This document shows, piece by piece, positions 21,481 to 32,045 of a stretch of DNA of 64,000 bases (position 1 is its first letter; the number at the start of each line of letters is the position of its first letter). Origin of the DNA: Melieria omissa (lineage: Eukaryota > Arthropoda > Insecta > Diptera > Ulidiidae); contig OZ020269.1 of NCBI GenBank assembly GCA_963971225.1, positions 97,148,040 to 97,212,039 on the forward strand. Reading direction: 5' to 3'. The translations under genes were made by a program, and so were the position numbers. A model generated the notes under the pieces. The model did not search any database, was not told the DNA's origin, and was given only the letters and a program-made list of their open reading frames with translations.

Positions 21481-22285
21481 CTTTTCATACCGAAATAGAC
21501 CTAATTAAATGACCTGGTTCGGTGAATTCCCTATCGGTCGGTATTTGAAATCGTCAAGAATACGGTTTGTGCAAATATATTCAAATTGATTTTCATACTC
21601 CAGTAAGAAAAGTTTGTCAGTTTTTTTGATTATGTGTGAGTTTTGAGTTTAAGTTCGTATGGCACCCAAATTTCTTGCTTTTGAATAATTTCCAAAGTTT
21701 GTTGATGACTGATATCCCTTTTTTTAGCCAATATTGATCTTCATTAATAATGCAGTGTAGAGTAATTTTGAAGTTTTTTTCACTCTTCCATAGACTAAGC
21801 AGGCAAGGAAGTTGAATGGTAGTAGCTGGATTTTGCTTTTATGTCTCAAAAATAAAATTAAGTAGGTAGATAGGAGTGGCTGCCCCAAGACAGAGCTCAG
21901 TTAGGGCACGAAGGCCCATTTTAATTGCGACATTAATTTCGAATCGAAGTTAAATCCTCTCATTCATTAAACCAGAAGGTTAATCTCACAGTGCAGTAGA
22001 CTTTGAATAGTCCTATGGGCTAAATCCCTGATATTGTTGAAGAAGCAGTATCAGATGACTTTTGCTTCTTCTAGATAATGCAGGAAAAGTACATAGAAGG
22101 TGAAGTACATTTTCTTTATCTTCCTCGTCCATACATCTATGGCAAAAAACGTTCAAAAGCAAACCCAAACTTCATGGCAATGAAACAGTCAACCGTCAAA
22201 ACACTAATCATGGATCCATCAGGCAATCTTCTATTTAAATCTAATGTCTCTCAAGTATTAATGGTCGGTATGGTGAAGTATATAT
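21481..22285. other. Non-coding DNA
   Basis: No recognisable gene. The 73-codon frame at 22078-22299 runs into the solo LTR and has no domain. Confidence 0.45.
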
Positions 22286-22672
22286 TGTTACGAAAATGAC
22301 TTCTCTAAGTTCGTTTTGGATTGTGCTTGAAAATAAAACCACTTCAATTACTCAACGCAAAACGCAGTCAAAAACCAACAATCGATTTATTTACAAATTT
22401 ACACTTGTTACTACTGTACACTACTACTATTACATGTTTCTCTTTTGCTTGCTCAACACAAACTCGACTCTCTCTTCTTGCACATTCTAGTTGCACTCTC
22501 TCGATTCTCTCGATTATTCTAGCACAGCCCATCACCTTCGCGAACTATCGTTGCCATATCGGAATTATAGCCAAACGGCCGTACTCTACCGGCCTACTAC
22601 AAAGTGCATGCCTAAAAGTATGCTTGGAAAAGCATTCGTGCATAGCACAGCACAGAGTACCTCATCGTTACA
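22286..22672 (+). mobile_element. Solo LTR, Ty3/gypsy-like, copy 2
   Basis: TGTTACGAAAATGACTT to CATCGTTACA, 387 bp, flanked by ATAT at 22282-22285 and 22673-22676. It matches 16653-17061 along most of its length (GTTCGTTT, GAAAATAAAAC, CAACGCAAAACGCAGTCA, TTTATTTACA, AAGTGCATGCCTAAAA, TATGCTTGGAAAAGCATTC, GCATAGCACAGCACAGAG). No internal region is present. The parent full-length element is not in the window. Confidence 0.85.
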
Positions 22673-22742
22673 ATATTTAAAGTTTCAGTTTACAGCCACA
22701 ACTCGATCATATTGATTTTTTTTGCTCTCACTGAAAACTTTC

Positions 22743-22939
22743 TGTGAGAACACTGTTATGTACTTCTAAGTCCATACATATTTACTTCCAACTCAACCAC
22801 ATTATACAGTTACTCCTAATTGTCTATTCCTAATTACACTTGCTTGTAAGCTATACTCTGTACATGAAATCACTCCATTAAAGACATTGAAACAAGACGG
22901 TCGTGTGGTTTACTTCGTTTGGTCCTCTCTACTCTGACA
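22743..22939 (+). repeat. Copia 5' LTR
   Basis: 197 bp with TG...CA ends, no difference seen from the 3' LTR. ATTAAA at 22877-22882 is a possible polyadenylation signal. It holds the element's promoter by analogy with other LTR elements; no clear TATA box was identified. Confidence 0.95.
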
Positions 22940-22941
22940 TC

Positions 22942-22955
22942 GGTTATGGGCCCAG
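22942..22955 (+). promoter_or_regulatory. Primer binding site for initiator-Met tRNA (copia type)
   Basis: GGTTATGGGCCCAG starts two bases after the 5' LTR. It is complementary to CTGGGCCCATAACC, the anticodon-arm region of initiator-Met tRNA. Copia primes from this internal region of a cleaved tRNA rather than from the 3' end. Confidence 0.88.
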
Positions 22956-23028
22956 AGTAAGGCTCCAGCGTTCACACGTGTCTTTGGAAAATGTAAAGTG
23001 AAAGTTTTGAAAATCGTTGGTCGATAAA

Positions 23029-26000
23029 ATGTCAAATTCTTTGTCGCAAATTGATAAGTTGGATGGAGACAACTTTGCTATCTGGTCGATCCAAATGAAG
23101 AGTCTTTTGATAACCTTGGATTACTGGCACGTGGTCGAGTCGCCGTGCAGTAGCAATGCAACACCGGAGGAGAAAGCGTTTTGGAGTGCCGTTGACCAAA
23201 AAGCGCTTGCAACTTTAACTCTTAGCGTGAAACCATCGGAGCTGATTCATATTAAAAATTGTGTGTCTGCCAAAGACGCATGGAGGAAGCTGACGGACAT
23301 TCATCAAGCAAAGGGTCCTGCCAGAAAAGTCAACCTTTTTAAGAAGTTGGTGCGGTTCCAGTTTCAACGTGGTCAGAAATACAGCAGCCAAGTAAATCAG
23401 TTTTGTGCGCTAGCTGAAAGTTTAAGAGAGATCGACGTCTGTGTGCCGGAAGACATATTGAGCATACTGTTGCTGTGCAGCTTGCCAGAAGAGATGGAAA
23501 ACTTTGTAGTGGCTATTGAAAGCCGGGATGAACTGCCAAAGGTCGAACAATTGAAGGTGAAAATATTTGAGGAAGAAGAACGACGTGGCGGAAGAACAAG
23601 CGACAGTGAGCATGTGGTATATGGAGTAAGCAACAAGAAGGAAGAGCGAAATACGAAGCAGAATACATCGACTAGCCGAAATGTGCAACGAAAGAACATC
23701 AAATGTTATGCTTGCGGTAGGAGAGGGCACATACGCTCGCAGTGCCGAAATGCAGTTAATTCGCAAGTTGTGCTATGTACTTATGGGAATGAGAGTGCAG
23801 CTGACAACGACACTTGGATCTTGGACAGTGGAGCGTCTTCCCATATGTGTAACAACAAAAAGCTATTTACTTCCATACGAGAGCATACGCAGAAGGTGAC
23901 ATTGGCATCTGGTGAGAGTGTTTTAGCGAAAGCGATAGGTAATGTAAATGTAAAATCAGTTCATGCCGACATTATTCTATCCGATGTACTCTTTGTGCCA
24001 GAGTTGAAATCTAATTTTTTGTCTGTTGGCAAAATTATTAAGAATGGAAATTTAGTTAAGTTTACGAGAAACAAAGCTTTTGTTACTACCGAGCAGGATT
24101 TAAAATTGTTTATAGCTGAACAAAATTATGGTATATTTGTTGTAAAATTTTGTAAACGAGAATATGTTTTGATGAGTAACGCAAAGTCTAGTGAATGCGA
24201 GGTGTGGCATAGAAGATTCGGTCATTTGAATGCTAGGGATTTGAGTGTAATGTCAAGCAAGGAAATGGTTCGAGGCTTGAAAATCCAAATGCCGAATGAC
24301 TTCTCATGCGTTACGTGTGCGCTATGCAAAATTTCCTGTAAACCGTTTCAATCGTATAACAATGTTCAAAGCAAAAATCGACTTGAAATTGTTCATACCG
24401 ATGTATGTGGGCCGATGCGCACGGCATCACAAGGAGGGTCATTATATTTCATAACGTTCATAGATGATTATTCTAGATATATGACCACATATTTTCTAAA
24501 GCACAAATCAGAAGCGTTGAGCGTATTTAAAGATTTTAAAAGGAAAGCCGAAAATGAAACTGGCGCTCGCATAAAAGTTTTGCGCAGCGATAACGGCAGG
24601 GAATATATTAATTCCGAGTTTAGTTCATTTTTAAAAGAAAATGGTATAGCCCATCAGACGACAGTTGCATACACGCCGCAGCAAAATGGCATAGCCGAAA
24701 GGGCAAATAGGACGTTAGTCGAAATGAGCCGATGTATGCTGGCCGATTCAAATTTGCACCAAAGCTTATGGTCAGAGGCAGTTAACACGGCAACGTACCT
24801 GCGAAATCGTTCGCCTACAAAAATTCTTCAAGGCAAAACGCCATACGAGTGTTGGGTTGGCTCAAAGCCATCAGTTTCACACTTGAAAGTGTTTGGCTGC
24901 GAATGCGTTGCATTAGAAAAGAATAACAAATTGTCAAAATTTGAACCAAAAGGTCGAAAGCTAATATTTGTTGGCTATTCTAGTCAAAGCAAGGCATACC
25001 GATTGTATGATAGCCAGCGAAGAGTCATTGTAATAGCACGTGACGTAATATTTTTTGAAAATTCGTTTCTCAATAATCGACCTGCTGCATCGTCACATGA
25101 TAATCATGACAGAGAGGAATTCTGTATTCCACATATAGTTGTTGCTAATCAACATGACGGTAATTTCGGAGTTAGCAATCAACAGCGTGAGGATGTTGTT
25201 GTTGCTGGAACACGAAGTGCAGTTGACGAGGTGCGAAGTGCAGACGCACAGCTTAGCTTTGACATTGACACGGTCGCTGATAATGAAATTGCGGAACACA
25301 GTGAGAATGATGCTGAATCATATACTGAACCAGAAGTGCATGTTGCAGCGAAGAGAAAAAGAGGCCGACCACGAATCGAGCGAAGTGGGTGTCCAGGTAG
25401 ACCACGAAAAATTTTTGCAGTTGATAATGAGCACGTGGCTGAGCCCGAGCATGAAGTTGTCAATGCTGTTTTGTGTGATCCTACGTCTGTGAGAGCGGCA
25501 TTGGAAAGCGAAAATGCAACAAATTGGAGAGAAGCTATGAAAGCTGAATACGATGCACTGATGAAGAACAATACATGGGAGCTTGTTGATAAGCCAGCTG
25601 GAAAAAATGTAATAGGCAATAAATGGGTGTTTACAACAAAGCGGCGCGCAGATGGTAATGTTGAAAAATATAAAGCGAGACTAGTCGCGCAGGGGTGCTT
25701 CCAGAAACACAACATTGATTACTTTGAGACATATGCCCCCGTTGTAAGACACTCAACAATTCGATTGATGTTAGCACTTGCCGTGCAGCACAAACTGTTG
25801 ATTAATCATCTCGATATTGCTGCTGCTTACTTGAATGGAACACTGAATGAAGAGGTATATATGTCACAACCTGAAATGTTTGTAAATGAAGAACAGTCCC
25901 ACAAAGTGTGCAAACTTCGAAAATCTTTGTATGGCCTGAAACAGGCGGGCCGAGAATGGAATCGAAAATTAAACGAAATTTTATGCTGTATTGGATTCCG

Positions 26001-27033
26001 TAAATGCTTGTCCGACAATTGTGTTTATGTTATGAACAAAAATAATGAGATAAATGTTGTGGCGATATATGTAGATGATATGTTGTTAGCGTGTTCGCGA
26101 AAATCAACAATGGAAGAAATAATTCGGAAACTGAATGAGTTCGTTGATGCAATAGATCGTGGTCCGGTTTCATACTACCTAGGAATGGAAGTAGAACGCG
26201 ACGGCTTGAGAGGAGAGATTACAATTCACCAGAGAAAATATACTGCACATCTTCTCAGAACGTGGAACATGACGGAATGTAAACCGACGTCGACGCCATT
26301 TCCGAATGGTACCCTACTGGAAAAGTGTACCCGAAAAGATTGTACTGATGTTGATGTTAAAACTTTTCAATCATTGATAGGCGGTCTAATGTACTTAGCT
26401 GTAATTTCGAGACCCGACATTGCTCATACTCTTTCTAAACTATCGCAGTTTAATACGCATCCTCACAAGGAACATTTTACAGCAGCGAAACAGATACTGC
26501 GTTACATAAAGAAAACTGAAAATGCTAGTATAAAATATAAATGTTTAGACAAAAAGCTCATTTGCTATACGGATGCAGATTGGGGTTCTGATGCTGAAGA
26601 TCGTAAGTCATATAGTGGCTATGTACAATTTATAGCAGGCGGTCCAGTGGCATGGGAATCAAAGAAACAAAGTTCCGTGTCGTTAAGCTCAACAGAGGCC
26701 GAGTATGTCGCATTATGTGAAGGAGCGCGGGAAGTAATTTTTCATAGAAATCTTTTGCGAGAAATGGGTTTGATTGAATATTGTACGAATCCTACAGTTA
26801 TATTTTGCGATAATCAGGGAGCGCAGTTCTTAGTGCGTAACCCAGTTACAAAGAAAAGAAGTAAACACGTCGATATAAAGTATCACTATGTGAGAGAATT
26901 GTATGAATCTAAACATGTATCTATTGAATATGTTTCTACTATTGATAATGTTGCCGACTTGTTTACGAAATGTTTAACGAAACAAAAACATGAAGATTGT
27001 TGCAAAATGTTAAATATACGTTTTGACTTGTAG
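23029..27033 (+). CDS. Copia Gag-Pol polyprotein, 1334 codons, intact
   Basis: A single polyprotein makes the capsid and enzymes for reverse transcription in cytoplasmic particles and for integration in the nucleus. Gag comes first, with the KLDGDNFAIWSIQMKSLL start; a CCHC knuckle CYACGRRGHIRSQC lies at 226-239. The protease site DSGAS has D266. Integrase has the HRRFGHLN ... CALCKISC zinc site, then D458, D521 and E557 (DD35E). The linker carries two AT-hook-like motifs (RGRPR at 778-782; GRPRK at 790-794). Reverse transcriptase starts near NTWELVDKP and has YVDD at 1014-1017. RNase H has YTDADWGSD (D1182) and SSTEAEY. No stop or frameshift is seen. I chose the ATG at 23029 because the frame upstream offers only a TTG at 23017. 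Gag may be made by splicing, as in copia; no splice site was verified. Confidence 0.96.
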   Translation: MSNSLSQIDKLDGDNFAIWSIQMKSLLITLDYWHVVESPCSSNATPEEKAFWSAVDQKALATLTLSVKPSELIHIKNCVSAKDAWRKLTDIHQAKGPARKVNLFKKLVRFQFQRGQKYSSQVNQFCALAESLREIDVCVPEDILSILLLCSLPEEMENFVVAIESRDELPKVEQLKVKIFEEEERRGGRTSDSEHVVYGVSNKKEERNTKQNTSTSRNVQRKNIKCYACGRRGHIRSQCRNAVNSQVVLCTYGNESAADNDTWILDSGASSHMCNNKKLFTSIREHTQKVTLASGESVLAKAIGNVNVKSVHADIILSDVLFVPELKSNFLSVGKIIKNGNLVKFTRNKAFVTTEQDLKLFIAEQNYGIFVVKFCKREYVLMSNAKSSECEVWHRRFGHLNARDLSVMSSKEMVRGLKIQMPNDFSCVTCALCKISCKPFQSYNNVQSKNRLEIVHTDVCGPMRTASQGGSLYFITFIDDYSRYMTTYFLKHKSEALSVFKDFKRKAENETGARIKVLRSDNGREYINSEFSSFLKENGIAHQTTVAYTPQQNGIAERANRTLVEMSRCMLADSNLHQSLWSEAVNTATYLRNRSPTKILQGKTPYECWVGSKPSVSHLKVFGCECVALEKNNKLSKFEPKGRKLIFVGYSSQSKAYRLYDSQRRVIVIARDVIFFENSFLNNRPAASSHDNHDREEFCIPHIVVANQHDGNFGVSNQQREDVVVAGTRSAVDEVRSADAQLSFDIDTVADNEIAEHSENDAESYTEPEVHVAAKRKRGRPRIERSGCPGRPRKIFAVDNEHVAEPEHEVVNAVLCDPTSVRAALESENATNWREAMKAEYDALMKNNTWELVDKPAGKNVIGNKWVFTTKRRADGNVEKYKARLVAQGCFQKHNIDYFETYAPVVRHSTIRLMLALAVQHKLLINHLDIAAAYLNGTLNEEVYMSQPEMFVNEEQSHKVCKLRKSLYGLKQAGREWNRKLNEILCCIGFRKCLSDNCVYVMNKNNEINVVAIYVDDMLLACSRKSTMEEIIRKLNEFVDAIDRGPVSYYLGMEVERDGLRGEITIHQRKYTAHLLRTWNMTECKPTSTPFPNGTLLEKCTRKDCTDVDVKTFQSLIGGLMYLAVISRPDIAHTLSKLSQFNTHPHKEHFTAAKQILRYIKKTENASIKYKCLDKKLICYTDADWGSDAEDRKSYSGYVQFIAGGPVAWESKKQSSVSLSSTEAEYVALCEGAREVIFHRNLLREMGLIEYCTNPTVIFCDNQGAQFLVRNPVTKKRSKHVDIKYHYVRELYESKHVSIEYVSTIDNVADLFTKCLTKQKHEDCCKMLNIRFDL

Positions 27034-27081
27034 GAGTATTGTATTGTATAATTTTCTACTTATGTAAAATGTACTTGAGTT

Positions 27082-27090
27082 GAGTGGGAG
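27082..27090 (+). promoter_or_regulatory. Copia polypurine tract
   Basis: GAGTGGGAG lies two bases upstream of the 3' LTR, where plus-strand DNA synthesis would be primed. One T interrupts the purines. Confidence 0.7.
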
Positions 27091-27092
27091 TT

Positions 27093-27289
27093 TGTGAGAA
27101 CACTGTTATGTACTTCTAAGTCCATACATATTTACTTCCAACTCAACCACATTATACAGTTACTCCTAATTGTCTATTCCTAATTACACTTGCTTGTAAG
27201 CTATACTCTGTACATGAAATCACTCCATTAAAGACATTGAAACAAGACGGTCGTGTGGTTTACTTCGTTTGGTCCTCTCTACTCTGACA
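27093..27289 (+). repeat. Copia 3' LTR
   Basis: 197 bp, no difference from the 5' LTR seen, followed at once by the CTTTC target duplication. Confidence 0.95.
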
Positions 27290-27294
27290 CTTTC

Positions 27295-29754
27295 AAAAGT
27301 AACCACTTATTTTCCATATCTTGAAGCCTTGTTCCAAACTTCATACACTACACATACAACATTCTACACATTAACCAGTCTGGCGTGTAATTAAAAACTT
27401 TAATGTTTATGCCATGAACGAAGGAAATACGAAATACGAAGAAGGAAATACGAAACTGAACTTGAACTTTTGCGCTCCGTTTGCCCATTTTTAATGGTAA
27501 ATCCCTGAACATTTGCTGGCGCAAAACTGCCATTTGCAGCAAGCAAACGAATATTGCGTGTTGGCGTGATGAAGCTAACCGGGGGCCACAATTAAGTTGT
27601 CACATGTGCCCCAGGAGCCTCGCCCACGCGCGCTACACTTTTTTGTTTCGTGTTACATTAAATTTCGTATATTTCCGTCAAGATTTTAACAAAGTGGCAG
27701 CCAGCCAAAAGCAACAAGGATAACAAAAACAAAAACAAGCACTGCCAATTCAGCCAGCAGCAGCGGAAGGCGACGAAGTAAAAGTAGTCCTTAAGGTAAA
27801 CATGAACAAAGGGATTTCCGGTGTATATTAAGTTACTCAAAAAGCACAACAACGGCTTGCAGAGGCGCCTGACAGCGCATAGACTTTGCCGGACGGCCAG
27901 CAACAACAGGAAAAGCATCAGCAGCAGTGGCAGCAGCAGCTGGAGAAAGGACCACCGCAGCGCCATGTGGCAGATCGGACGCGGGCAGGAAGAGCAAGCA
28001 AAAACAAAAACAGACCAGAAATTGTGTGCGCCACGCACGCACACTGACACACCAACACACGAGCACGGCTGCCACTTTGCCGCATGTCAACGCAACGAAT
28101 GCTGCCAAAAAGGAAGCGGCAAATTTTAGAATTTCAGCAGCGGCTGGCACGTAAACAGGATTTGCGGCACAAATGCGACAACAGTGGCAAATTAAAAATT
28201 TACCAACAAATAAAATGGAAAAACTGACACAAACACACATACATGTATACAAGCGAAATTGCGCCAAGTCGTGCCGTGTCAAAGGGTGCAGGCGCTCACT
28301 CAACCACACACACACGCAAACTTGCCTAAGCAATATTAAAAATTTAAGGCAGATTTCTCCATTTACCAGCCATGAGCCAAAGCTGCCCGGACGCATTGGA
28401 CCCATTGAACTTTAGAGCTGCCACTGACAGCTCGTTACGACGCTGTCAGCTGTTGTCAATTTTCATAAAATAAAAATGAATAGCTGGCTGCCAAAACTAC
28501 TTTATGCATGTATCAATGTGTGTGTGTGTGTGTGTGTGTAGCACTTTCGATGGCATTTTGATGATCTATCGATGGTTGCTTTATCGACACACACACACAC
28601 ACACACATAGACACACAGGCATTTGCATAGTCGGCAACCGCATTTAAGGCTCCCACGTGTACTCGTTTATGCGAAAATAGTCTCATAAATAACAACAAAA
28701 TCATTGGCATTGCCATTATGAGCGCTGAGCCTGCACTCGGCTGGAGTGGCGAATTGTTTGTCGCCATAAATAAGAAAAACTTTCATCCACACCAAGTTCA
28801 AGTTTATATGCAAATCCAAGTGTCCATGTGTGAGTGTGTGTGCGTGTGTGAGGAAAAAAATTGTGGACTTTGCTTTAATGTAGTGGCGAGCTTTGCAATT
28901 TATGCCTACTTTTTCTTTTGACTCACTTTCCGGCCAATTTATGCGAGTCGGCAATTCTCATGTGTAGTTTACGTTTCAGATTTGATACAAATTTATTCAT
29001 TTTGTAAGAACCAGCGTGTTGTTTACTTAAGTGAAACACATTTTGCATCCATTTACACAAGAAAGAAAGAGTTGAAATTTGCATAAATTACGCACAAAAG
29101 TAAATATTTTTGCTAGATGAATGACAAAACCACTTCTTACTATATCAAACTGGGAAAGTTTCACAATGAAATTGTTAAAATTTTAATTTTCTAAGAATCA
29201 AAGAAACACATAATCCCGCGAAAGACATTTGGTGTAATTTTACACAAGCAAAACAAAGATTTAAGCCAGTTCCGGTTTGCTTGATTAAATATTAAATCAC
29301 TACTTTCCGCCTGGAGCACAAAATTAATGCCATGAAAATGTGCTAAAAGTTTGAGCTTCTAAGAATCAAAGAACCAAAATTTACTGTGTAATGCTTTTTG
29401 TGTAAATTTACATAATTAAGTAGTTGAAATGAGAATGAATTTTGCATAAAAGATGAAATTTAATTCTTCATGAAAAGTTTTTTGTTCTTTGATCGAACAG
29501 AAAAAGTTTTTGCAATGCAAATATTAAAAATTGAATTTTATAAAATCAAAAAAATAAATAATCTAATAAAAAGCATTCTGTGTAAATTTACAAATATAAT
29601 AATAGTTAGTAATAGTTAAAACTTGAATGAATTTTGCATTAAAATTAACACTTTTGCTTGATGAACTTTTCAAATTATTCTTACTGATCGAACAAAAACT
29701 TCTCAATGAAAATACTAAAAGCTGAATTTGATATAATCAGAGAAATCTTTAAGT
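27295..29754. other. Non-coding DNA with CA/TG microsatellites
   Basis: No recognisable gene. The 190-codon minus frame (27833-28405) and the overlapping 102- and 130-codon frames are low-complexity translations of CAACA/GCAGCAG-rich DNA without a domain. From 29000 the sequence becomes AT-rich with recurring GTGTAAATTTACA-like blocks. Confidence 0.5.
28517..28607. repeat. Inverted TG/CA microsatellite pair
   Basis: A (TG)n run at 28517-28539 and a (CA)n run at 28587-28607 are complementary and could fold into a stem with a 47-base loop. CGATGGC and CTATCGATGG lie in the loop. Confidence 0.8.
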
Positions 29755-29890
29755 TTAACCCTTAAATGCATGGGGCAATTATTTTCGAATCAATCTAGAG
29801 CAACCACAAACATGATTTAAATGATTCAACAGATTTGCGAAGGATTTAGGAACTGTACCATATATGGTACGTCATGCATTTAAGGGTTAA
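29755..29890. mobile_element. piggyBac-like MITE, 128 bp between TTAA sites
   Basis: TTAACCCTTAAATGCATG starts at 29755 and its inverse CATGCATTTAAGGGTTAA ends at 29890: a 14-bp perfect inverted repeat plus TTAA at both sides. No open frame. The terminal CCCTT is shared with the elements at 14325 and 47704 but the rest is not, so it is a different family. Confidence 0.8.
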
Positions 29891-30197
29891 AGTTAAGTAA
29901 TAAAAAGCATTTAAGGTTAAAGTTCATAGATTTTGCACAAAACCAATATTTTTTATGAAATTTTTGACTAGTTTTACTATGGAACAAACTTTTCGCCATG
30001 AAAATGTTAAAAAAGTTAAATTTATAATTTAAATTAGAATAAAATAAAATTTTAATAAATTTAAATTAAAATTCATGTGGGTCATTTTAAATAGCAAATA
30101 TATCGACCTCAACAGTCCCTTTACTTTTCACAATTTTAAATCGCGCAAATCTACGCACAAGTGTGTATTTTTACACATATGGACATTTTATAAACTA

Positions 30198-32045
30198 AAC
30201 TCGTCAAAGTCAAACAGAAACTTAAATTAAAACTAAGATTTCAATTAAAACTGAACCTGAAACCAAAATTGAAACTAAAGCTAAAGCAGAAACTTCAATC
30301 AAAATGAAACTTAAACTTAATTTGAAATTACAACTGGAACTAAAATTGAAACTTAAACTGGAATTAAAACTTAATTGAAACTAAAACTGAAGCTGAAACT
30401 TCAATTAAAATTAAAAGTGAAAAAAAACTGGAACTAAAATTGAAGTTTAAACTGGAATTAAACCATAATTCACAACTAAAACTGAAGCTGAAACTTCAAT
30501 TAAAATTTAAAGTGAAAAAAAACTGAAACTGAAATTGAAATTAAAAGTGGAACTGAAACCGATATTGAAATTGGAATTTTAACTACATTTAAACTGAAGC
30601 TGAAACTTCAATTAAAACTAAAACTGAAACATAAACGGAAATTGAAATCAAAACTGGAACTGAAACCGAAATTGAAACTGGAACTAAAACATGATCGAAA
30701 CTAGAATTGAAGCTTAAACTTAAATTAAAACTACTTAAAAGTAAAACTGAAACTAAATCTATAACTTACGCTAAAACTGGAATTGAAACTGGAGCGAAAT
30801 TGGAACTAAAACTTAAATTAAAACAGAAAGGGAAACTGAAAGTGTAAGTGAAACTAGAACTAAAAGTGAAAGTAAAACTAAAACTGAAATTAAAACATAA
30901 GTGAAGTTAAATCTGGAACTGAAACCGAAACTGATTTTAGAACTGGAACTAATGTTGAAACTAGAACTGGAACTGAAACCGAAATTGAAACTGAAAGGGA
31001 AACTAAAAGTGAAACTAGAACTAAAAGTGAAAGCAAAACTAAAACTGAAATCAAAACATAAGTGAAATTATAACTAGAACTGAAACCGAGACTGATTTTA
31101 GAACTGGAACTAATGTTGAAACTAGAACTGGAACTGAAACCAATATTGAAACAGAAAGTAAAAAAACTAAAACTGAAGCTTAAATTAAAAATGCTTAAAA
31201 AAGAAACAAAAACAGAAACTGAATCTAAAATTTACACTGAAATGGAAATTGAAAATTTCCATTTAGAACTGAAACTAAAACTAAAACTGAATCTAAAACT
31301 AAAGGGAAACTAAAATTGAAACTAAAATTGAAACCAAAATTGAAACTGAAACTAAAAGTGGAATCAAAACTGAAACTAAAACTGAAACAAAAAATTAAAC
31401 TAAAACTAAAAGTGAAACTAAAGCTGAAATTAAAACTGAGATTAAAACTGGAACCAAAACCGAAACTAAAACTTAAACTTAAATTGGAACTAAAAGCAAA
31501 ATTAAAAAAAATGAAACAATCAATTGAAACTAAAAGTAAAACTAAAACTAGAACTAAAAGTAAAACTAAAACTGAAATTAAAACTGGAACCAAAACTGAG
31601 CTAAAACTGAAAGAAAATATTGAACTTTGAATATTTATATGAAACTATTGAATATTGAAAATTAAAAGTGAAATTAAAACTAAAACTGAAACTAAAATTT
31701 AAAATGAATCTAAAACTGAAACTTAAATAGGAACTGAAAATAAAACTTAAACTTAAACTGAAATTTAAATCAAAACTGGAACTAAAACTCAAATTGAAAC
31801 AAAAATTTAACTAAAACACAAAGCGAAACTAAAGTTTAAATTGAAATTGAAACTGGAACTGAAACTAAAACTGAAACAAAAAAATAAGCTAAAACTAAAA
31901 GTGAAACTAAAACTATAACTTAAAAGTAAAACGAAAATTAAACCTCAAACTGGAACTAAAACTGAAATTAAACCTTAAACTGAAACTAAAATTAAAACTG
32001 AACGAAACTTAACTAAATAAACTTTGAAACTTAACTAGAACTAAA
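30198..32045 (+). repeat. 1.85-kb degenerate AAACTG/AAACTA hexamer-type array
   Basis: Variants of AAACTGAAACTAAAACTGG are repeated throughout with 6- and 12-bp periodicity. One strand has almost no C or T beyond the CT in each unit, so it is strongly purine-biased. Where the frame holds it translates as Lys-Leu repeats (31113-31630) or Phe/Ser/Val-Leu on the other strand. This is a minisatellite, not a gene. Confidence 0.93.

Larger units (their letters stand above)
22743..27289 (+). mobile_element. Complete copia-type LTR retrotransposon, 4547 bp
   Basis: Two 197-bp LTRs (22743-22939 and 27093-27289) are identical base for base by eye, begin TGTGAGAACA and end CTCTGACA. The 5-bp target duplication CTTTC flanks both ends (22738-22742; 27290-27294). 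A primer binding site, one uninterrupted polyprotein frame and a purine tract lie between them. Identical LTRs, which are made from one template at insertion, mean a recent event. It has every feature needed to be autonomous. The Pol order (integrase before reverse transcriptase) defines Ty1/copia. Confidence 0.97.

Noticed and set aside
22321..22715. 119- and 74-codon frames
   Set aside because: They lie inside the solo LTR and its flank and are only chance frames; the sister LTR has a different frame there.
25179..25715. 178-codon minus-strand frame
   Set aside because: Antisense of the intact copia polyprotein; low-complexity Ser/Ala/Leu translation.
27833..28405. 190-codon minus-strand frame, Cys/Leu/Val-rich
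   Set aside because: No domain, overlaps other open frames on both strands, and follows from GCAGCA/CAACA-rich DNA.
31113..31630. Open frames translating as Lys-Leu repeats, 66 and 104 codons
   Set aside because: They are produced by the AAACTG minisatellite; the opposite strand is equally open and there is no domain or composition like a real protein.
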